From contig OX344765.1 of assembly GCA_947034895.1 (NCBI GenBank), positions 34,291,001-34,355,000 of the forward strand: a stretch of DNA of 64,000 bases. The letters run 5' to 3'. Made by a program: the position numbers and the translations under genes. This stretch comes from Rhytidiadelphus loreus (Eukaryota; Streptophyta; Bryopsida; Hypnales; Hylocomiaceae). Below are positions 34,855 through 48,242 of the stretch, piece by piece. Position 1 is the stretch's first letter, and each line of letters opens with the position of its first letter. The notes below the pieces were generated by a model. The model saw nothing but the letters and a program-made list of their open reading frames with translations, did no database searches and was not told the origin of the DNA.

Positions 34855-37181
34855 CTACCGCGTAGGCACCCAGGCCGACGCAAACGCCAGACTATTCCCT
34901 TTCCACAGCAACGCCTGCGTCCCCTCCTCCTCCTCCTCCTTCATCCCCCACCCGGTGTTATGGTGCTCCACCACATCCTGCAACGCCGATACCACCTCCT
35001 CAGTCGCCGGCACCGCCCGAAACCGCATCCTCCCCATGCGCTGCAACCACTGCCGCTTCGACTCCAGTCGCTCCATCCGTCTTTCCCCCTCACAGGCCAC
35101 AATATTCTCGATCTTGCGTCCTACGCTCCGTTCGTACTCTTCCCGCTCACGGTTCCCGGAAGCACAGAACGTTGCAATGAAGTCGAATGGCATCCACTCG
35201 TACGCGAACGAGTTTTCCAACCGCTTCACGACGTCACAGGATGTCGCGGCGCAGTCCTCTTCGTAGAGCGTTACAATAGCTGGGTTTAGGGTTCGGATCA
35301 AGTGGAGAAGGTGATCACGTGGACATAAAGGTTGGGGTTGCGCGCTGGATCCCTGCGAACTGGATCCCAAGGATCCCATGGATCCCGATCCCTGTGATTC
35401 GTCTGCGAGGTAGTGTAAGCGTATTGAGAAATTGACGCCGAGGGCTTCTCCGTCGCAAATGGGGAAGTCTTGGGCGCTGAGGAGAGACTCCAGTGGGGGT
35501 GTGAGGATGGTGAATTCGAAGGGAACGTGTTTGAGTCGGGCGTACTTGCTGAGTCTGTGTCCGACTTCTTCGTAGGTGGTTTGCAAGCGCGGGGCAATCC
35601 CGGTGGGGAGAGAAGCGCTGGAGAGCGTGAGGCGGAAGGTGTGAGGGGGGCCGCCGGCGCGGTCCGCGAGAGCTTCGATGAAAGTGGGCCATTGCATGCC
35701 GTGCGTGGTGCTGAAGTCCAGGATGTGGATCTGGTTTTGGCCTTCGAAAGCTTCAAGCAGGGCACCGTTGGCTGCGGTGTAGCCGAAGCGGAAGTACGGG
35801 GTGAGGTCCACGAAGCGGCTGAGCTCGTTGAGGCTCCATTTCCGCTCCGTCCACTGCACTTCTGTGACAACACTTATCATATTGGCTTCTTCCATCGTAA
35901 GTCCTCGACCGTCTACCACATGCATGTAGTAGCAATGAATTGACACCCTCCAATACAAACATATACACCACATTCTATGGCTGGCTCCACATTCGGGTCA
36001 ATTCTGGTGCTAATTGGTCGATACTCTCCGGATCGATTTACATGACGATACAAATCAAATCATGTTAATTGGTTTCTTCCATGAATTCCTAGTAAGACTG
36101 TCTACCACATGTAGCAATGGAACCCTTCTATATCATGTACATCACTTACATTCTATGGCCGGCCCGTGTAACTGACACCCTCCACATTTGGGCCAATTCT
36201 GATACTATTTGATTATCTCCAAATTATATGATAACATTGGTCGTATCGGTTTCTTCCATTAATTCCTAGATGTCTACCACAACCTAGCCTCCAATGTAAA
36301 CATATACATTACATTCTATGGCCGGGCCTTGCAACACACACCCTCCACATTTGGGCCAACTCTGATGGATCCTGCTATTCAATTCGATTCTTACTCTTCA
36401 GACTTGTAGGACAACATCTATAGTTTTGGTTTCTTCCATCAATACCTAAACTAACGCATACATTGTAAACGGTCAACGCGTCAAACCATACAGTACACTC
36501 GATCTGAAACCGTTCTGATTCCTTCTGTCCCCTCTTATATATCACAAAGATATCTCCCATGCGAGGAATGTATCAAAGCTAGCTAGCTCGCTCCCCTGAG
36601 ACAGAATGATGTTGCTTTAACGAAATAGTTAATGACTGTAATGTGAGCTACTGCAATATTTGGAAGCTTTCCATTCGAATTTGAATCGTCAATCGCAGTC
36701 TAGACAACAGTAACCATATGTGATCAGACAGACTCTAGCTAATGTATTACCACAGGTACTTGGCCAGCTAGAGACACGTACATTACCAGGGTTCCTAGCA
36801 AGCTCCAAAATTTCATTTTAGGCTCTGTTGAATTCAAGTAATAACAATCATATCATTCTGTTAAATAACATCCGAAGAGACTTGAGTGGACACACTGTAA
36901 GTACGAGGCCGGCTAGATGAATTGAACGCGGGCTTACCATGTGGGGAGGGGAGGTCGACTCTAGCAAGGAAACTGGGGTCCAGCATGGAGCCGGCTCGAC
37001 GCACAAGCGCGTGTAAGAAGTAGGCCGTGACGCGCTCACTGGGCTCGCCATTGACCGAAGAGATCTTCCGCAGCGCAGACACCACTTGCTTCACGGTGTT
37101 CACATCATTCTGCTCAATTGCTGTGGCACACGTAATTAGAAGCTGCTCTGCAGTCATGCCTTCGACGGGGGAATTTCTCAT
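34855..37181 (-). CDS. GRAS-domain transcriptional regulator, SCL32-like (two coding exons)
   Basis: Plant GRAS nuclear regulator. Exon 1 runs 37181-36938 from ATG and ends CATG/GTAAGC; exon 2 most likely starts at 35861 (GTCACAG/AA, matching phase) and ends at the stop at 34855, about 416 residues. Motif order is canonical: leucine-rich LHRI (AEQLLITCATAIEQND ... YFLHALVRRAG), VHIID-type IHILDFSTTHGMQWPTFIEA, LHRII (VGHRLSKYARL), PFYRE (ENSFAYEWMPFDFIATF) and SAW (RMRFRAVPATEE ... LAFASAW). The SxTHGMQWPT form of the VHIID block is characteristic of the SCL32 branch. The N-terminal extension before LHRI is very short, also typical there. Alternative acceptors at 35912 and 35885 keep phase but fall in a tandem repeat that extends through the intron. 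The frame is intact. Subfamily placement rests on motif resemblance; target genes are unknown. Confidence 0.88.
35882..36440. repeat. Tandem repeat of about 180 bp inside the GRAS intron
   Basis: TTCTTCCATnnATnCCTAG followed by GTCTACCACA, CATTCTATGGC and CCACATTnGGnCCAA recurs with starts near 35884, 36071, 36248 and (partial) 36428. The first unit overlaps the 5' edge of the open frame that continues into exon 2, which argues that the coding part begins after the repeat, at 35861. Confidence 0.8.
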
Positions 37182-37224
37182 CAGGAGCTAGCTAGTCCCG
37201 AAAGTTTAATCAATGTCGCCTGCC

Positions 37225-38507
37225 CTGCAATGCACAAGTGCACAATCACACGGTATCAGTTGAGGTTGGATCATGCAGCAAATGATCTTATTTCTACAAT
37301 AACTATAAAAGAAAACAAAGAGTTACGAAGTCGTTGCTGAGGATTCTGGGTATCATAACTTCGTTATCATACTTGCTCCAGTGAGTCTTCACCCTTTGAT
37401 CTGTATGAGGTACTTAGTAGTGTTCAATTGCCTTAAAACTGGTTAAGTTGGCGTTGGGCGTGTCCTTTATGTTTCAAGAAATAAATTTACAAATGGCCTT
37501 CTGGTTAGCATTGGGCTTGCCCCTTTTGTTTGAAAAAATAAATTAAAAAATAGTCTTCTAGTTCAACTAATGAAACACCTCTAATTGCAACTTACTGGAA
37601 ATAATGTACGAGCATGCATGTCATAACTCTCGTGTGTGGTTTCTTAGGAAACTTAAGGCTGTTTGGTTCTTAATTAGAGTCAGATTTCAGCTTCAGCAAA
37701 AGGTTACTTACACTATGTACGGGTAAGGTTGGTGGTTTTTGTTGTTCCTGTACTCAAGAATTCCCTTTTTTATTTTTTTATTTTTTAAAGAAATAAAACG
37801 GATTTTCATTGCAAATGGTCAAGAATTTCCTTTCAGCATTAACAGATCATTACAGATTAAAAGATTAACAGGCTAATTACAGTCACTTGAGCAACCAGGT
37901 AGGGTGCTCTAAAAGCGACCCTGCTCTAAAAGTGACCACTAACAGAGGTACATTTTGCTTTCTTCAATGTACCAGTAGTGTACATTTCAGGTCGCAGTTG
38001 CTTTTTAGTGACCACTGCGTTTGAACTTCAAAAATTCGTAACTAATTCTAAGAAGGTCCAAAAAAATATGAAACAACTTGGGTTAGATGTCAATTCCATT
38101 TCTCTTCCTACGAAAATTTATTGAAAATCGTTTCAAAGAGTTTAGCTTACCCCAAAAGGCAATCAGCTCTTAAAAGGTCGCTTTAATAGCAGACTACATT
38201 AGTTACCTCCATTATATGTTACAAGTACCATCTAAATATGAGATATCTTCTCCCGGAAAGGGAGCTTTTATGATTAGACTTTCTGCGAACCTGCTAGCAT
38301 GGATTGATGGATGGATAAAATTAAATTGATAATTTTTAGGGTTGAACAAAAATGAGAAGTGAAAATTATAGAAGAAAAAGTTGATTAAAATCATGGATTT
38401 AGGTGCCAAAAGATAATAAAATTACCATGCTGGTTAACTTTCGTAAACAATTTAACGAACAGTGAATGATGAGAAATCAATACATTAACAATTTATGCGA
38501 AGCTCAC
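37225..38507 (-). other. Probable 5' untranslated intron of the GRAS gene
   Basis: Upstream of the ATG, the minus strand shows a good acceptor (CATTGCAG/GG, ending at 37225) and, further up, a good donor (CAG/GTGAGC at 38507). That would place a non-coding exon at about 38508 and above. The interval has no coding frame. This is inferred from splice-like sequence only. Confidence 0.35.
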
Positions 38508-41500
38508 CTGTGTTCCTGAGTTGCCACTAGTTTGACGTAGCTAGAAGACACGTTGCTGATCCCAATGCAATACGTACTGAGCCGTTCCCAGTGGATCCTC
38601 AGGCTCGGAATTGAAGATGCTCGTTTCTAGTTCTCCTTGCAACTGCCAGCATTGTCGTCCCCAGAATGGTGTTCATATATCGTCCAATTGCAATTCAACT
38701 CGGACGAAGTAAACGCATGCGACCCTGTTGTATAACATATAATAAATACCTGTCCAGTTATTGAAGGCTGCATAGATAGAGCATTTTAATGCATATATTT
38801 TAATGAAGATGTGTACAAGTTTGTAGAAACCCTGCAACATGACTAAGGTAGTAGGGAGCGATGTAGATCAATACTTGAAGGAAAACCTTTCCAAAAAAAA
38901 CTAAAACCTATAAAATAACGTAATTGCTTAGGATAGCACATGACGCTAAATAAAGAGGCATTGAAAATTGATGTGTCGATGTGTCAAGATACATGCTAAT
39001 GAGATATCAAACAGATTGAAATGAATATAACTTGCAAATAGTACCTTCGGAATGAGAAAACATTCTGACAACCGATGTCGTCATCACGTATAGTACGCCT
39101 GTTGCTCCAGGACCTTCAATATTCAGGGAAATCATATAACGTGTACTTGTGCCCCTTTAACTCCAGTGCGAAGCATAATGTCACTCAACAACAGAGAACA
39201 ACAAGACGTACTAAAAAATACGCACTTGCTGGAACGCAGAACAGTCTGAATCTGGAAATTTTTAGGCATCTCAGTTATCAAAACTTCAACTTCACCATTG
39301 ACAAAGAAGCTAATTTGCTTCAAGACTGTACTGTCCTATATATTCCGTGACGCTGATTCTAAGTTCATTACCTGAACTTAAAACTTGGACTGTAGGTCAA
39401 GGAGCCCTGAAACGCTTGAGCATTTCCATAATTCAATCAGGCGAGCCTATGGAGGGAAGAATATGTTCGGAATTGGAACAGCCACGAACGGAACCTGCCC
39501 AACACTGATTCGATGTCGAATCATTTTCTTCCATGCTCATACTGGATCCTTCAACTGCGTACAGATCCGAGTAAACAAAATTGGATATATGAACCTTCAA
39601 ATAATCTGCCCCTTCTGGATTAGGTCGTTGTGATCTCTTCCAAGGTCAAAAGATTTGCCACAATCTTAGAGAAAGAGGCAAGTTTCCTCCAGTCTCGCAA
39701 TCACATTTGAAGGGGTTATTTTGTCTGTTGTCGTGGAGGTCAAGAATGTCAACTAGCTTGCACCGGAATCGTCTTCCTCGATGGCCGACTCCCTGGATAT
39801 GTGCCTGTGAGAGAGAATACCGATCAGGAACCGAGCAAACCATCGAACAAGTTTAAAGCAATAAACGAGCATGCTCTCGATCCAAATGCGTGTCCGAACA
39901 GAGATTCCTTAAATGAAGGATTCCTTAGATGTTGCTTCGTGAACGTGCAACAGCAGATCGAATATGTTGGTCTTGAAGGGAATCCCTAATTGCCTCAAGA
40001 ACGGCACCGTTTCGTTCACTAATTAAAGCCCATATGTATAATTGTTGCAAACAACTGTCCATACGAGGCATTTTAATTCATTTCCACAACAGTAAAAAGG
40101 TATTACCCAGAAGCTGTATTCGAATGTAAAATTATACTTATATTTGAATTCTTGAGCTTTGCAATTAAGGACATGATCCTTTATTAACGCCAAATTATAT
40201 ATTCGATCTAGGGTTCTGAGCTAAAGATGTCAAAGTTATCGCCACTAAGATTAAAGTTATAGTAACCTAGTGTTATTAACGAGAACTATTGAGTTGATCA
40301 GTACTCATTAATTTGCATCCCATCCATATCTATCGCCATGGGTCGGGTTCTTAGCAACCAGAGGTAAAACGAAGGTATATAGTTACCAACACAAATGCTA
40401 ACTGAATATTTTTTGCAACTCCGACTACTAATTACAGTCGTATACCGAGACCGTGAAGATAGAACTCCAAGCAAGACTTGAACCATGCTTGGCTTGATTT
40501 TTCTAGCCGCAGCAACTTCGTTAGGTATTTTTTAACCGATTGTTACATTTGCCATGGTTAAAGTGCAATACACTTTCGGAGCAGACCCTGTTCCGGGCAC
40601 AGCTAATTGACAATACTACAGCACGGGTGTTTTATTGAGCTGCTCGTTTTCATGCACGTTCTTCTGGTCTACGGACCGGAAGATTGAATGATCTCCTAAG
40701 GTCTCCAACTTACGGTCCAGCTAGCTCTCCAAAAAAAAGCTAACAGTATACATCAAAAAATTACTCTTTGAGACAGCTACCTTTCGACCTGTAATGCAAC
40801 AAGATTGTATTGTAAATCATCAGCTCAAAGGTACACCATTAATAAGCAAACTCTCATGTGACCAGAGTGTGGGATACAGGTCTTACATGCTGATGACGAC
40901 CTCTTTGATATCAATGGCAAGCTTCTTCATTCTTTAGAACAAAAGCCACGGGTCTCCACCTGGCAGTGTTGCAGAACAGCAGCAACCCCGCTTCCTTCGA
41001 TCAGTTCCAATGCAGAAATCGCAACAACCACGTCAGTTACACTCTGAAAGAATCGACTGATCCAGCTCATAATACTCAAAAGCCTGTCGAAGCCTACCAA
41101 TGTAATCAAACGAACCATTACATGGAATTTTTAAAACCTTGGGCGAAGGAGGAACTCTTGCGAACGTTGTAGATTATCCCCACTCACCACTTAACAAATT
41201 GCAGACGCGAAAACGCTGCAAACGACCCCTGTAGAGTCATTTCGCAACCACAGGGAAGCGTTTCAACACCATTCGACTAAGCCCCCAGACAGTCTGCTAA
41301 GTTACCCTGGCTGCCGCCACCAACCGCGACCACCCAGTCCCGGAATATCACCCTACCATCACTAAACCCCGAATCGCCTTCCGATCATTTCACAGCCAAC
41401 AAGCGAATCCGATCTCCCACCAAGCCCACAGACAAACAAGTAAGCTTATTAACAGATGAGCGCTCACAACTGGAGACGACGATGGAACTATCTAATTCCG

Positions 41501-42530
41501 GAAACGATCCGAAAGTCGGAGGAAATGTAAAACTTCTTGTTCGACTGGGCTGGGCTGGGCTGCACTCTACGCTGCACACTTGCAAGCTAGCTTCAGAGTG
41601 GGCGCCCGAAGAATGGATTAAGAGTGGTCAATATCGATTTAACCGATTTGGCCCTGCAGACCTGATTGGGCAGTGGTCCGAACTGGATCAAAAGGTGGAG
41701 AGACTGAGCGCCGGGACGGAGAGGGCTAGAGAGAGAGAGAGAGTGAGTGAGAGAGAGAGAGTAAGTGAGAGAGATGCCACTGGGGGCCAGTGGATTTCCA
41801 CCAAAGCTAAGCTTATGTCGCGACGACGGCGCGAGGACGACGCAGGCTTAACAGACAGAGCGAGCGCCGTCTGTGGAAGTAGCTAGCGGGCATCGCGTCT
41901 GTGTAGACCGGAGAGCGGACTCACAGTACAGCGAGAGTCCAGACCGAGGCTCACGATAGGCTGAGCTCATCGTCTTCGTCTTCTAGCGTTCGCGTTTCTC
42001 ATGCTTGCTCGCCTTCAGTGGAGTTGCAGGCATTCCCACTTTCCCAGGGATGAAGAAATTCGAAGGCTGTGCCGCTCTGACAGTCTGACGACGGAGCGAA
42101 GTTTCGGACGGACGGATTTTGGTGGTCGGTTGAGGTCATCAGTTGATGAAATTTATTTATATGGAAGTTCCCTGGCTGGTTGTGTTAACTTACTCTAAGC
42201 TTAAGATAATTGGTTGATCTATTTCAGTTCTCCCTCCACCGCCTTGTACGGCCACTGTTCCTCTTTCGGGACAAGGAATTTCATCTTGGCAAGGAGACTG
42301 AAGGCTCCGTCTTCTTCGTTACAGTTTCTCTTCCTTGCTTGCTTTCTCTCGTCCTTCGATCCTTTCCTCCCTCCGTTTTTTCTCTCAGTTCCTTCCTCGT
42401 TCTTCGTCAGGCAGACCCCAGTTGCATCGCTTATATTAGTCTGTCAGGTCCACCAGTCTGTCAGTCCCAAATCTCGCGGTACGGTGAATCGGTGATTGCC
42501 TGAGGAGGAGGACGACCAACTGCAGGTCTT
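38508..42530. other. Moderate-GC unique DNA upstream of the GRAS gene
   Basis: No protein family recognised in any frame. It is less repetitive than flanking regions. From about 41200 it becomes richer in G+C, with a GA tract and then pyrimidine-rich sequence (42290-42410), which resembles promoter or leader DNA. It may hold distal leader exons of the GRAS gene or a non-coding transcript. Confidence 0.35.
41730..41774. repeat. (GA)n microsatellite
   Basis: Imperfect GA repeat interrupted by GTGAGTGA and GTAAGTGA. On the minus strand it reads as a CT tract, which is common near plant transcription starts. Confidence 0.85.
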
Positions 42531-42652
42531 CTGACATTACGTTTTGAGACTGTCGTTTGTAGGACTCAAGACACTCGCCGGGCCTACACTCCTCTGACAT
42601 TGAGTTTGAGACTGTCGTTTCTAGGACTCAAGACACTCGCCGGGCCTACACT
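42531..42652. repeat. Two-copy tandem duplication of about 62 bp
   Basis: CTGACATT ... GAGACTGTCGTTT(G/C)TAGGACTC ... CGCCGGGCCTACACTC occurs at 42531 and again at 42594 with few differences. It directly precedes the larger tandem array. Confidence 0.88.
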
Positions 42653-42679
42653 CTGCAACCCCTACTAAAACAGAACCGA

Positions 42680-43098
42680 CACTTTTTCTGCCCTGGATAG
42701 CGCAAGCGGTGAACAGGATGAAATTTTGATGAGTCTCCTCGACAGAAACCCAACCCAAGTCGTCAGTTTCATGTTTTTCATGTTGTTCCGACACGCATTT
42801 AATATTCTATGAATTTTGCCCCATTTTCTGCCCTAGAGAGCACAGCCATCGACCAGCACGATGAAATTTTGATGTGAAATTGTTAGCCTCCTCAAGAGAA
42901 ACCCAACTCTGAAAGTAGTTTCATGTTTTTTGGACACTCACACAATATTTTATGGATTTTGTCACTTTTTCTTGCCTTGGACAGCACAGCAGTGAACAAG
43001 ATGAAATTTTGATGTGAAATTGTTAGCCTCCTTCAGAGAAACCCAACCCAAGTCATTTCATGTTTTTCGGACACTCACACAATATTCTATGAATTTTC
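42680..43098. repeat. Tandem array, about 140-bp unit, three copies
   Basis: Units start near 42680, 42820 and 42963. Each contains TTTTCT(T)GCC, GATGAAATTTTGATG, GAGAAACCCAAC, TTTCATGTTTTT and AATATTnTATGnATTTT. Copies are moderately diverged. Non-coding. Confidence 0.85.
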
Positions 43099-44286
43099 AA
43101 AGTTGAAAGCATAGGATACTATTGAAGAAGAATATTAATGAACATATTGGAAATGACCCATTTACTAAATGGGTCATTTCAAGGGAGATGATCAAGTAGG
43201 AAATTTCTATGCTAATAGATTTATTCCTTAACTAGGTAACACAATTTAAATATACTCAATTTCTCATTTGAAAATACTTAGGTAAGCATAATGATGGAAT
43301 AATTGATATTCACTCACAAACTAAACCAATTGACAATTATTTATAAGACAACATTTAGGCTAAACATTCCCAACTTGAACTAATGTAAATTAGTGCCATA
43401 TTTCTCTCATGAATTGACTACAAATCATTCTTTCAAACACTCAAGCCCTTAAAAGCACTAGACATCATTTCTTAATTTGAAACTACTCATTTTTCTAATC
43501 AAAATTCACTCATATAGCACAAACATAACCACACAAATTTTCACTTGCCTCCACTTGGCATACAACTACACTACACATATAAACTGGAATTCAACAATTG
43601 CAATTATTTATTTCACAAATTTTGTATGTAGATTTGCAGTTCATTTTTTCATTGCTTCAATAAATTTCACAACCACATGCATCCATATACATCACAAAAG
43701 GACCAATTACGCTAAACATATCATCGTATTTAATTGAATTCATTTGATGAACAAATCACCATATTACAATTTCCTCATTCTTTTGATCAAAAGTTTGTCA
43801 CCACATAATACTTCCACCAACTAGCGTTTCCATCACTCCACATCCAACATCAAATTCTACATATTCATTCTCACACACTAACACACATTACATAATACAA
43901 AAAAAAAAAAAAAAAAAAAAAAAATTACAAAACCACTTGGGGTTGGCACTCACACTTGTCATTCACAAAATAGGTGCAAATCAAATCAAACCTCCCAAAC
44001 TAATAGACACTCACAAGTGGTTACCTACCAACTTCCCAACTAGGCAACCTAACCACACAACGAAACTATCCAATTTGAACACACAAGTTGTCAACTAGAA
44101 CTCCAATTTAGACCACCAACAATCCCAACTGGACTAACTAGCAACTCACTACACCAACACACTTACTCCAACTTAGCACAACACAGGCGCCACAAATAGT
44201 AACATGATACATTAAATTACCAATTTGAACAACAAAACAAGTAACTAGGTTCCCAACTACTGTAGCCAATAAAAACCACCCAAAAT
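43099..44286. other. AT-rich DNA with poly-A run
   Basis: No gene recognised. A run of 26 A residues lies at 43899-43924. From there to 44280 the sequence is unusually poor in G and rich in CAACT/CCAACT words, forming a skewed, simple-sequence-like stretch. Confidence 0.45.
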
Positions 44287-44294
44287 GTCAAAAT

Positions 44295-44878
44295 CTAGGG
44301 GAGGACACTCTCACTACATTTGGGGACCCACGTGTGGCAAAGTGATTTTTTGACCCCCTATTTACTTTTGAATAAACTATAATTTCATCCTGAAATTTTG
44401 AGCTTTGTTTAACAATGACTAAAGGTTTCTGTTGACAAAAATTTCAATTCCAAATAACATAAGATATATTGTCTAGAAAGGGTTGAAAAATGAACTAAAA
44501 TGGCATGTTCTCCAACTAAAATATTTATAGAGCTCACATAAAGATGACTATTGCATCAATATTCAACCAAAATAAACTTTTAATAGAAAGATATTCTATA
44601 TAATTTTTTTTTTTCATTTTTTCATTTTTTTTTTCTTATATAATATAGAGGTGTAAAAATTATTTTCAGCTTTATAGTGTATCTTTTTTCTTAAAAAATT
44701 TATTACTAACTACTATTAGCATAAAAAAATACCAATAATTCAAAACATAAACTTTTAAAGTAGTAAAATCTATCCATAATTTTTTTTTGAAAAAAAAATT
44801 AAATTTACCGATGTATTACTTGTATTACTTTTTTTACTGTATGTGGGTTGCTAAAACGTGGGGAGTGTCCTCTTTGGG
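44295..44878 (+). mobile_element. 583-584 bp TIR element (hAT-like), copy 1
   Basis: Starts CTAGGGGAGGACACTC and ends GAGTGTCCTCTTTGGG. A perfect 8-bp duplication GTCAAAAT flanks it (44287-44294 and 44879-44886). The interior is AT-rich and non-coding and closely matches the copies at 56408-56990 and 57954-58536. This is the most diverged of the three, with changes in the right terminus. An 8-bp target duplication suggests hAT-type mobilisation. Confidence 0.9.
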
Positions 44879-45701
44879 GTCAAAATGAAATCCAACTAAA
44901 AACTTTACAGATACCTATTATTCATGCCACTAGACTCCTCTTAACTCCTAAGAGATGAGGTGCTCAAATTTTCAGAATAATAAGTGCATGCAAACAAATT
45001 TCAAGTACCCAAAAATGCATTTTTTCATCCATCGATTTTTTTGAAGATTCTTGTGTTAGTTCTTTAACATTTGTATAGTATAGATTCTGAAGGATGAAAA
45101 TAGGAATGAACATTAGGCTATTAATTAGGTTTAGTTTATGAATTTAGGATTATAAGTTCCTTCTTTGTTGTGACTTTTAGTGTATTTTGTATGTGTGTTT
45201 TGAATTTTGAAAAATTGTTATGAAAAAGAATGGAACCTTGAGCATAGAGGGATTAGGGAGATGAATTAGATTAGGAGAGTTAGCAAATTTGCCAAATAGA
45301 TTTCACCTTTTGGAAGTAGGAATGGATGAAAATATTAGGGTTTACATTTGTTAGGAAAAAATATTTGATTTGGTAGTTTTAAGTCATTAGGGCTAGAGGC
45401 CAAATTTTCCCTGGGAATTTTCCTTGTCAAGATTGTGATGTAGGAAGATATTTAGATTCTAAAAATTGATAGTGTAGTGGATCTAGTGGTTAACTTTGTA
45501 AAAAGTTAAAATTTGTTTTATTTGGAGCTAAGACAAAACAATGGTGCTTCAATTAGTCAAGGGAAGTCTGTTGCCTTAAAAAATCTAGGGCAACAACTTC
45601 AACAATCTACAGAGTCTGGCATTAGTAGTATTAGGAATTGAATTTGTAGACATTGGAGTGGATTAAGTTAGGATCTCATTGAGTTTAGTTTCATAGCATT
45701 T

Positions 45702-46110
45702 GAAGATTGGACAAGGTAGTGGTGGTCATTTGAATTCAAGGATGTTGGTGGCCATTGCAATTCATGGTAAATCAAGTAAAACAAGTTTGGAAGACAATTG
45801 CGGAGGGACTCTAACAAATTAAGATTTGAAATCTTAGGAGGAAATTGAGCTTAAAGTCAACCTTCCAAAAGACTAAGATCGAAAGATTTGAAGATCAAAT
45901 GAGGCGGTGGTATGCATTTGAGTCTAAAAATGTTAATGGCCATTGCAATTCAAGGCAACTCAAGTGGAACAAGTTTAGGGGACAGTAGTGGAGTGACCCC
46001 AACAAATTAAAATCTAAAATTTTGGAAAGTGGTGGATCTCAAAGTCAGGTTTCTAGAGAGCCTAAGTTTACAAGATTTAGAGCTTGGACAAGATGGTGGT
46101 GCTCATTCTA
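45702..46110. repeat. Tandem duplication, 188-bp period
   Basis: GAAGAT ... GGTGGTnnTnATTTGA ... GGCCATTGCAATTCA starts at 45702 and recurs at 45890, with the beginning of a third copy (TTGGACAAGATGGTGGTG) near 46080. Diverged; non-coding. Confidence 0.75.
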
Positions 46111-48242
46111 GTAAAAGATGGTTTGTTGTCATGGTAGTGGTGGTTCATATTCTTCCTTTTGGATTTATTAATCCTATTAGTACCTTCTTATCTAATTTTT
46201 AGGTGAATATTGAAGATAGTGCTCACTAAGGCAATTATGATGTGTGAGTATTTTATCTCCACCTTTAAGATACCATGACATAACTGACCAATTCAGATCA
46301 ATACTTTCAACTTCAAAAATGAAGTTGCCTAAAATCAAGATTTAACTACTATAAATTGTAGAATATTGTTTGCCCAATCCAAAATGGTAAAAAACTTAAA
46401 AATCAAACATTCCTAACTAAAATGATGGGCAAATAAAATTTTGGTTCTCAATCAAATTAGAAAACTTCATCCATCCACCACTACAATCTTGTATATCCAA
46501 ATTGACTTCTAGATTGTAGGAAGATTAAGAGATTCTTGTTTCAATCTAATTGAATGAGTTTAGGTTATTTTCATCCAAAACTAAACCTTTTCAAGGTTTA
46601 AACTTCATCTTCTTAAAAAATTATATCATTTTTCTTTTCTGAATTTGAAGTATATGTAGTTCTAAAACCTCCAAAGACTCAATATAACAATTTGAATTCA
46701 AATTTGTGGTTTAGAAAGCTTTTAAGAACTTGAATTGAACTCATAATATCTTGAATCTATCGGATTCTAAATTAGAATTTTTACCTTTGCATTTTTAGAT
46801 ATTTTATGTTGTAGATAACTAAATTACCTATCCATAATGGTAAGGCACTTAGTAATTGGACTTTTCTATCAATAGTTATAGATGGATGAAGTTTGACCTC
46901 CAAACCATGCTTTAAAATTTCATCCAACGTTTTCTCCTAATTTTTAGTCAAAATTATTTTTTTCTTATAATTTTTTATTTTACATGTTTCCTAGATTTTA
47001 AGGTTCCCTTTTATTTGAATTGGATGAATTTTGACAGTTTTCATCCAAGAGTAATTCTTTTGACTATCAAACTTCATTCCGCTCTATTTTTTTCATTTCT
47101 TCCCTATTTTCTAATTATAATTGAATTTTAGAACCCTCCAAATATGGTCTATGTGATTTTAAAGTTCAATTTTAGTTCAAATAGGGGAATCTCATTTGAA
47201 CACCTATCCAATTACTACCAATCATGACTTTTAGTATTGACTTGTTATTTTAGAGTTTTAAATATGTTCATTTTTTTAAGTATGGAATTACCTTTCTAAT
47301 AAGTTAAACCACTTTGAATTTGGAGTTTTCTATCGAAAGTTATGAGCGGATGAAGTTTGACCTCTAAATTGTACCTTAAAACTTCCTCCAACATTTTCTC
47401 ATAGTTTATAAATCTAAATTCAACTTTAACTTCCAGCATTGAATTTTAAATTTCACCTAGATTGTAAGATGGCTTTGTGGCTTTAATTGAATGAATCTAG
47501 ATACTTTTCATCTAAAACTACTTCTTTAAACTAACAAACTTCACCCTAGATTCCTAGCCTAACTTTCTTAATTTTAATTCATTTATTTAAGTGTGGCATG
47601 TTTCTAGAAACTTGTAAAGATTGTCTACAACAATTGGATTCAAATTGCTGAAGCTAACCTTGCAAGGACGTTGCAAACATGAAAGGTCCTATGGATGATT
47701 ATATTGTTAATTGTAGAAACAAATAATGCATTTATTGGTTCATTAATCAAAATATTTTCTTGATTACTGGGATCATGGGGTCCACATACTTTTAGGATTA
47801 ACCCCTAAAGGATGGAGGCTATGGTCATGTAGGCAAACCTTAAAGTCATTCACTATGTATCTTTCATTTCTTCTCTATATATAAGTGAAATTTCTTGGTT
47901 TTATATCTAGAGGTGAAATTGCAATTCTAATATTTATTATGGAAATTTCAAATGATTGTGAATTTTTTTTGTATCAAATACAAATTGTATTAAAAAATAT
48001 TCAAATTTTTAGAATAGAAATACACTCCAATGTAGAACTTTGTAGTATAAAGAAAATTTCTATATCACTCTATATTTAGTAATGTGGTTTTAGATCTTGA
48101 ACTTCAAACTTCACTAAAACACTTATTTTAAGGATTTTTCCAAACCTTCCCAAGTGGACTAGAAATTACTTTTCAAGGGATTCATTTTGTTAGATTTACT
48201 TAATATGAGAAGAAAGTGTTATAAATGTCAAAATCAAGTTTT
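46111..48242. other. AT-rich DNA with degenerate internal repetition
   Basis: No gene recognised. Phrases such as GGATGAAGTTTGACCTC (near 46885 and 47350) and TTTTCATCCAA recur, indicating old tandem or dispersed repeats with a period of several hundred bases. Confidence 0.4.

Noticed and set aside
42210..42503. Two overlapping plus-strand frames in pyrimidine-rich DNA
   Set aside because: Low-complexity Phe/Leu/Ser translation caused by a CT-rich tract; no domain.
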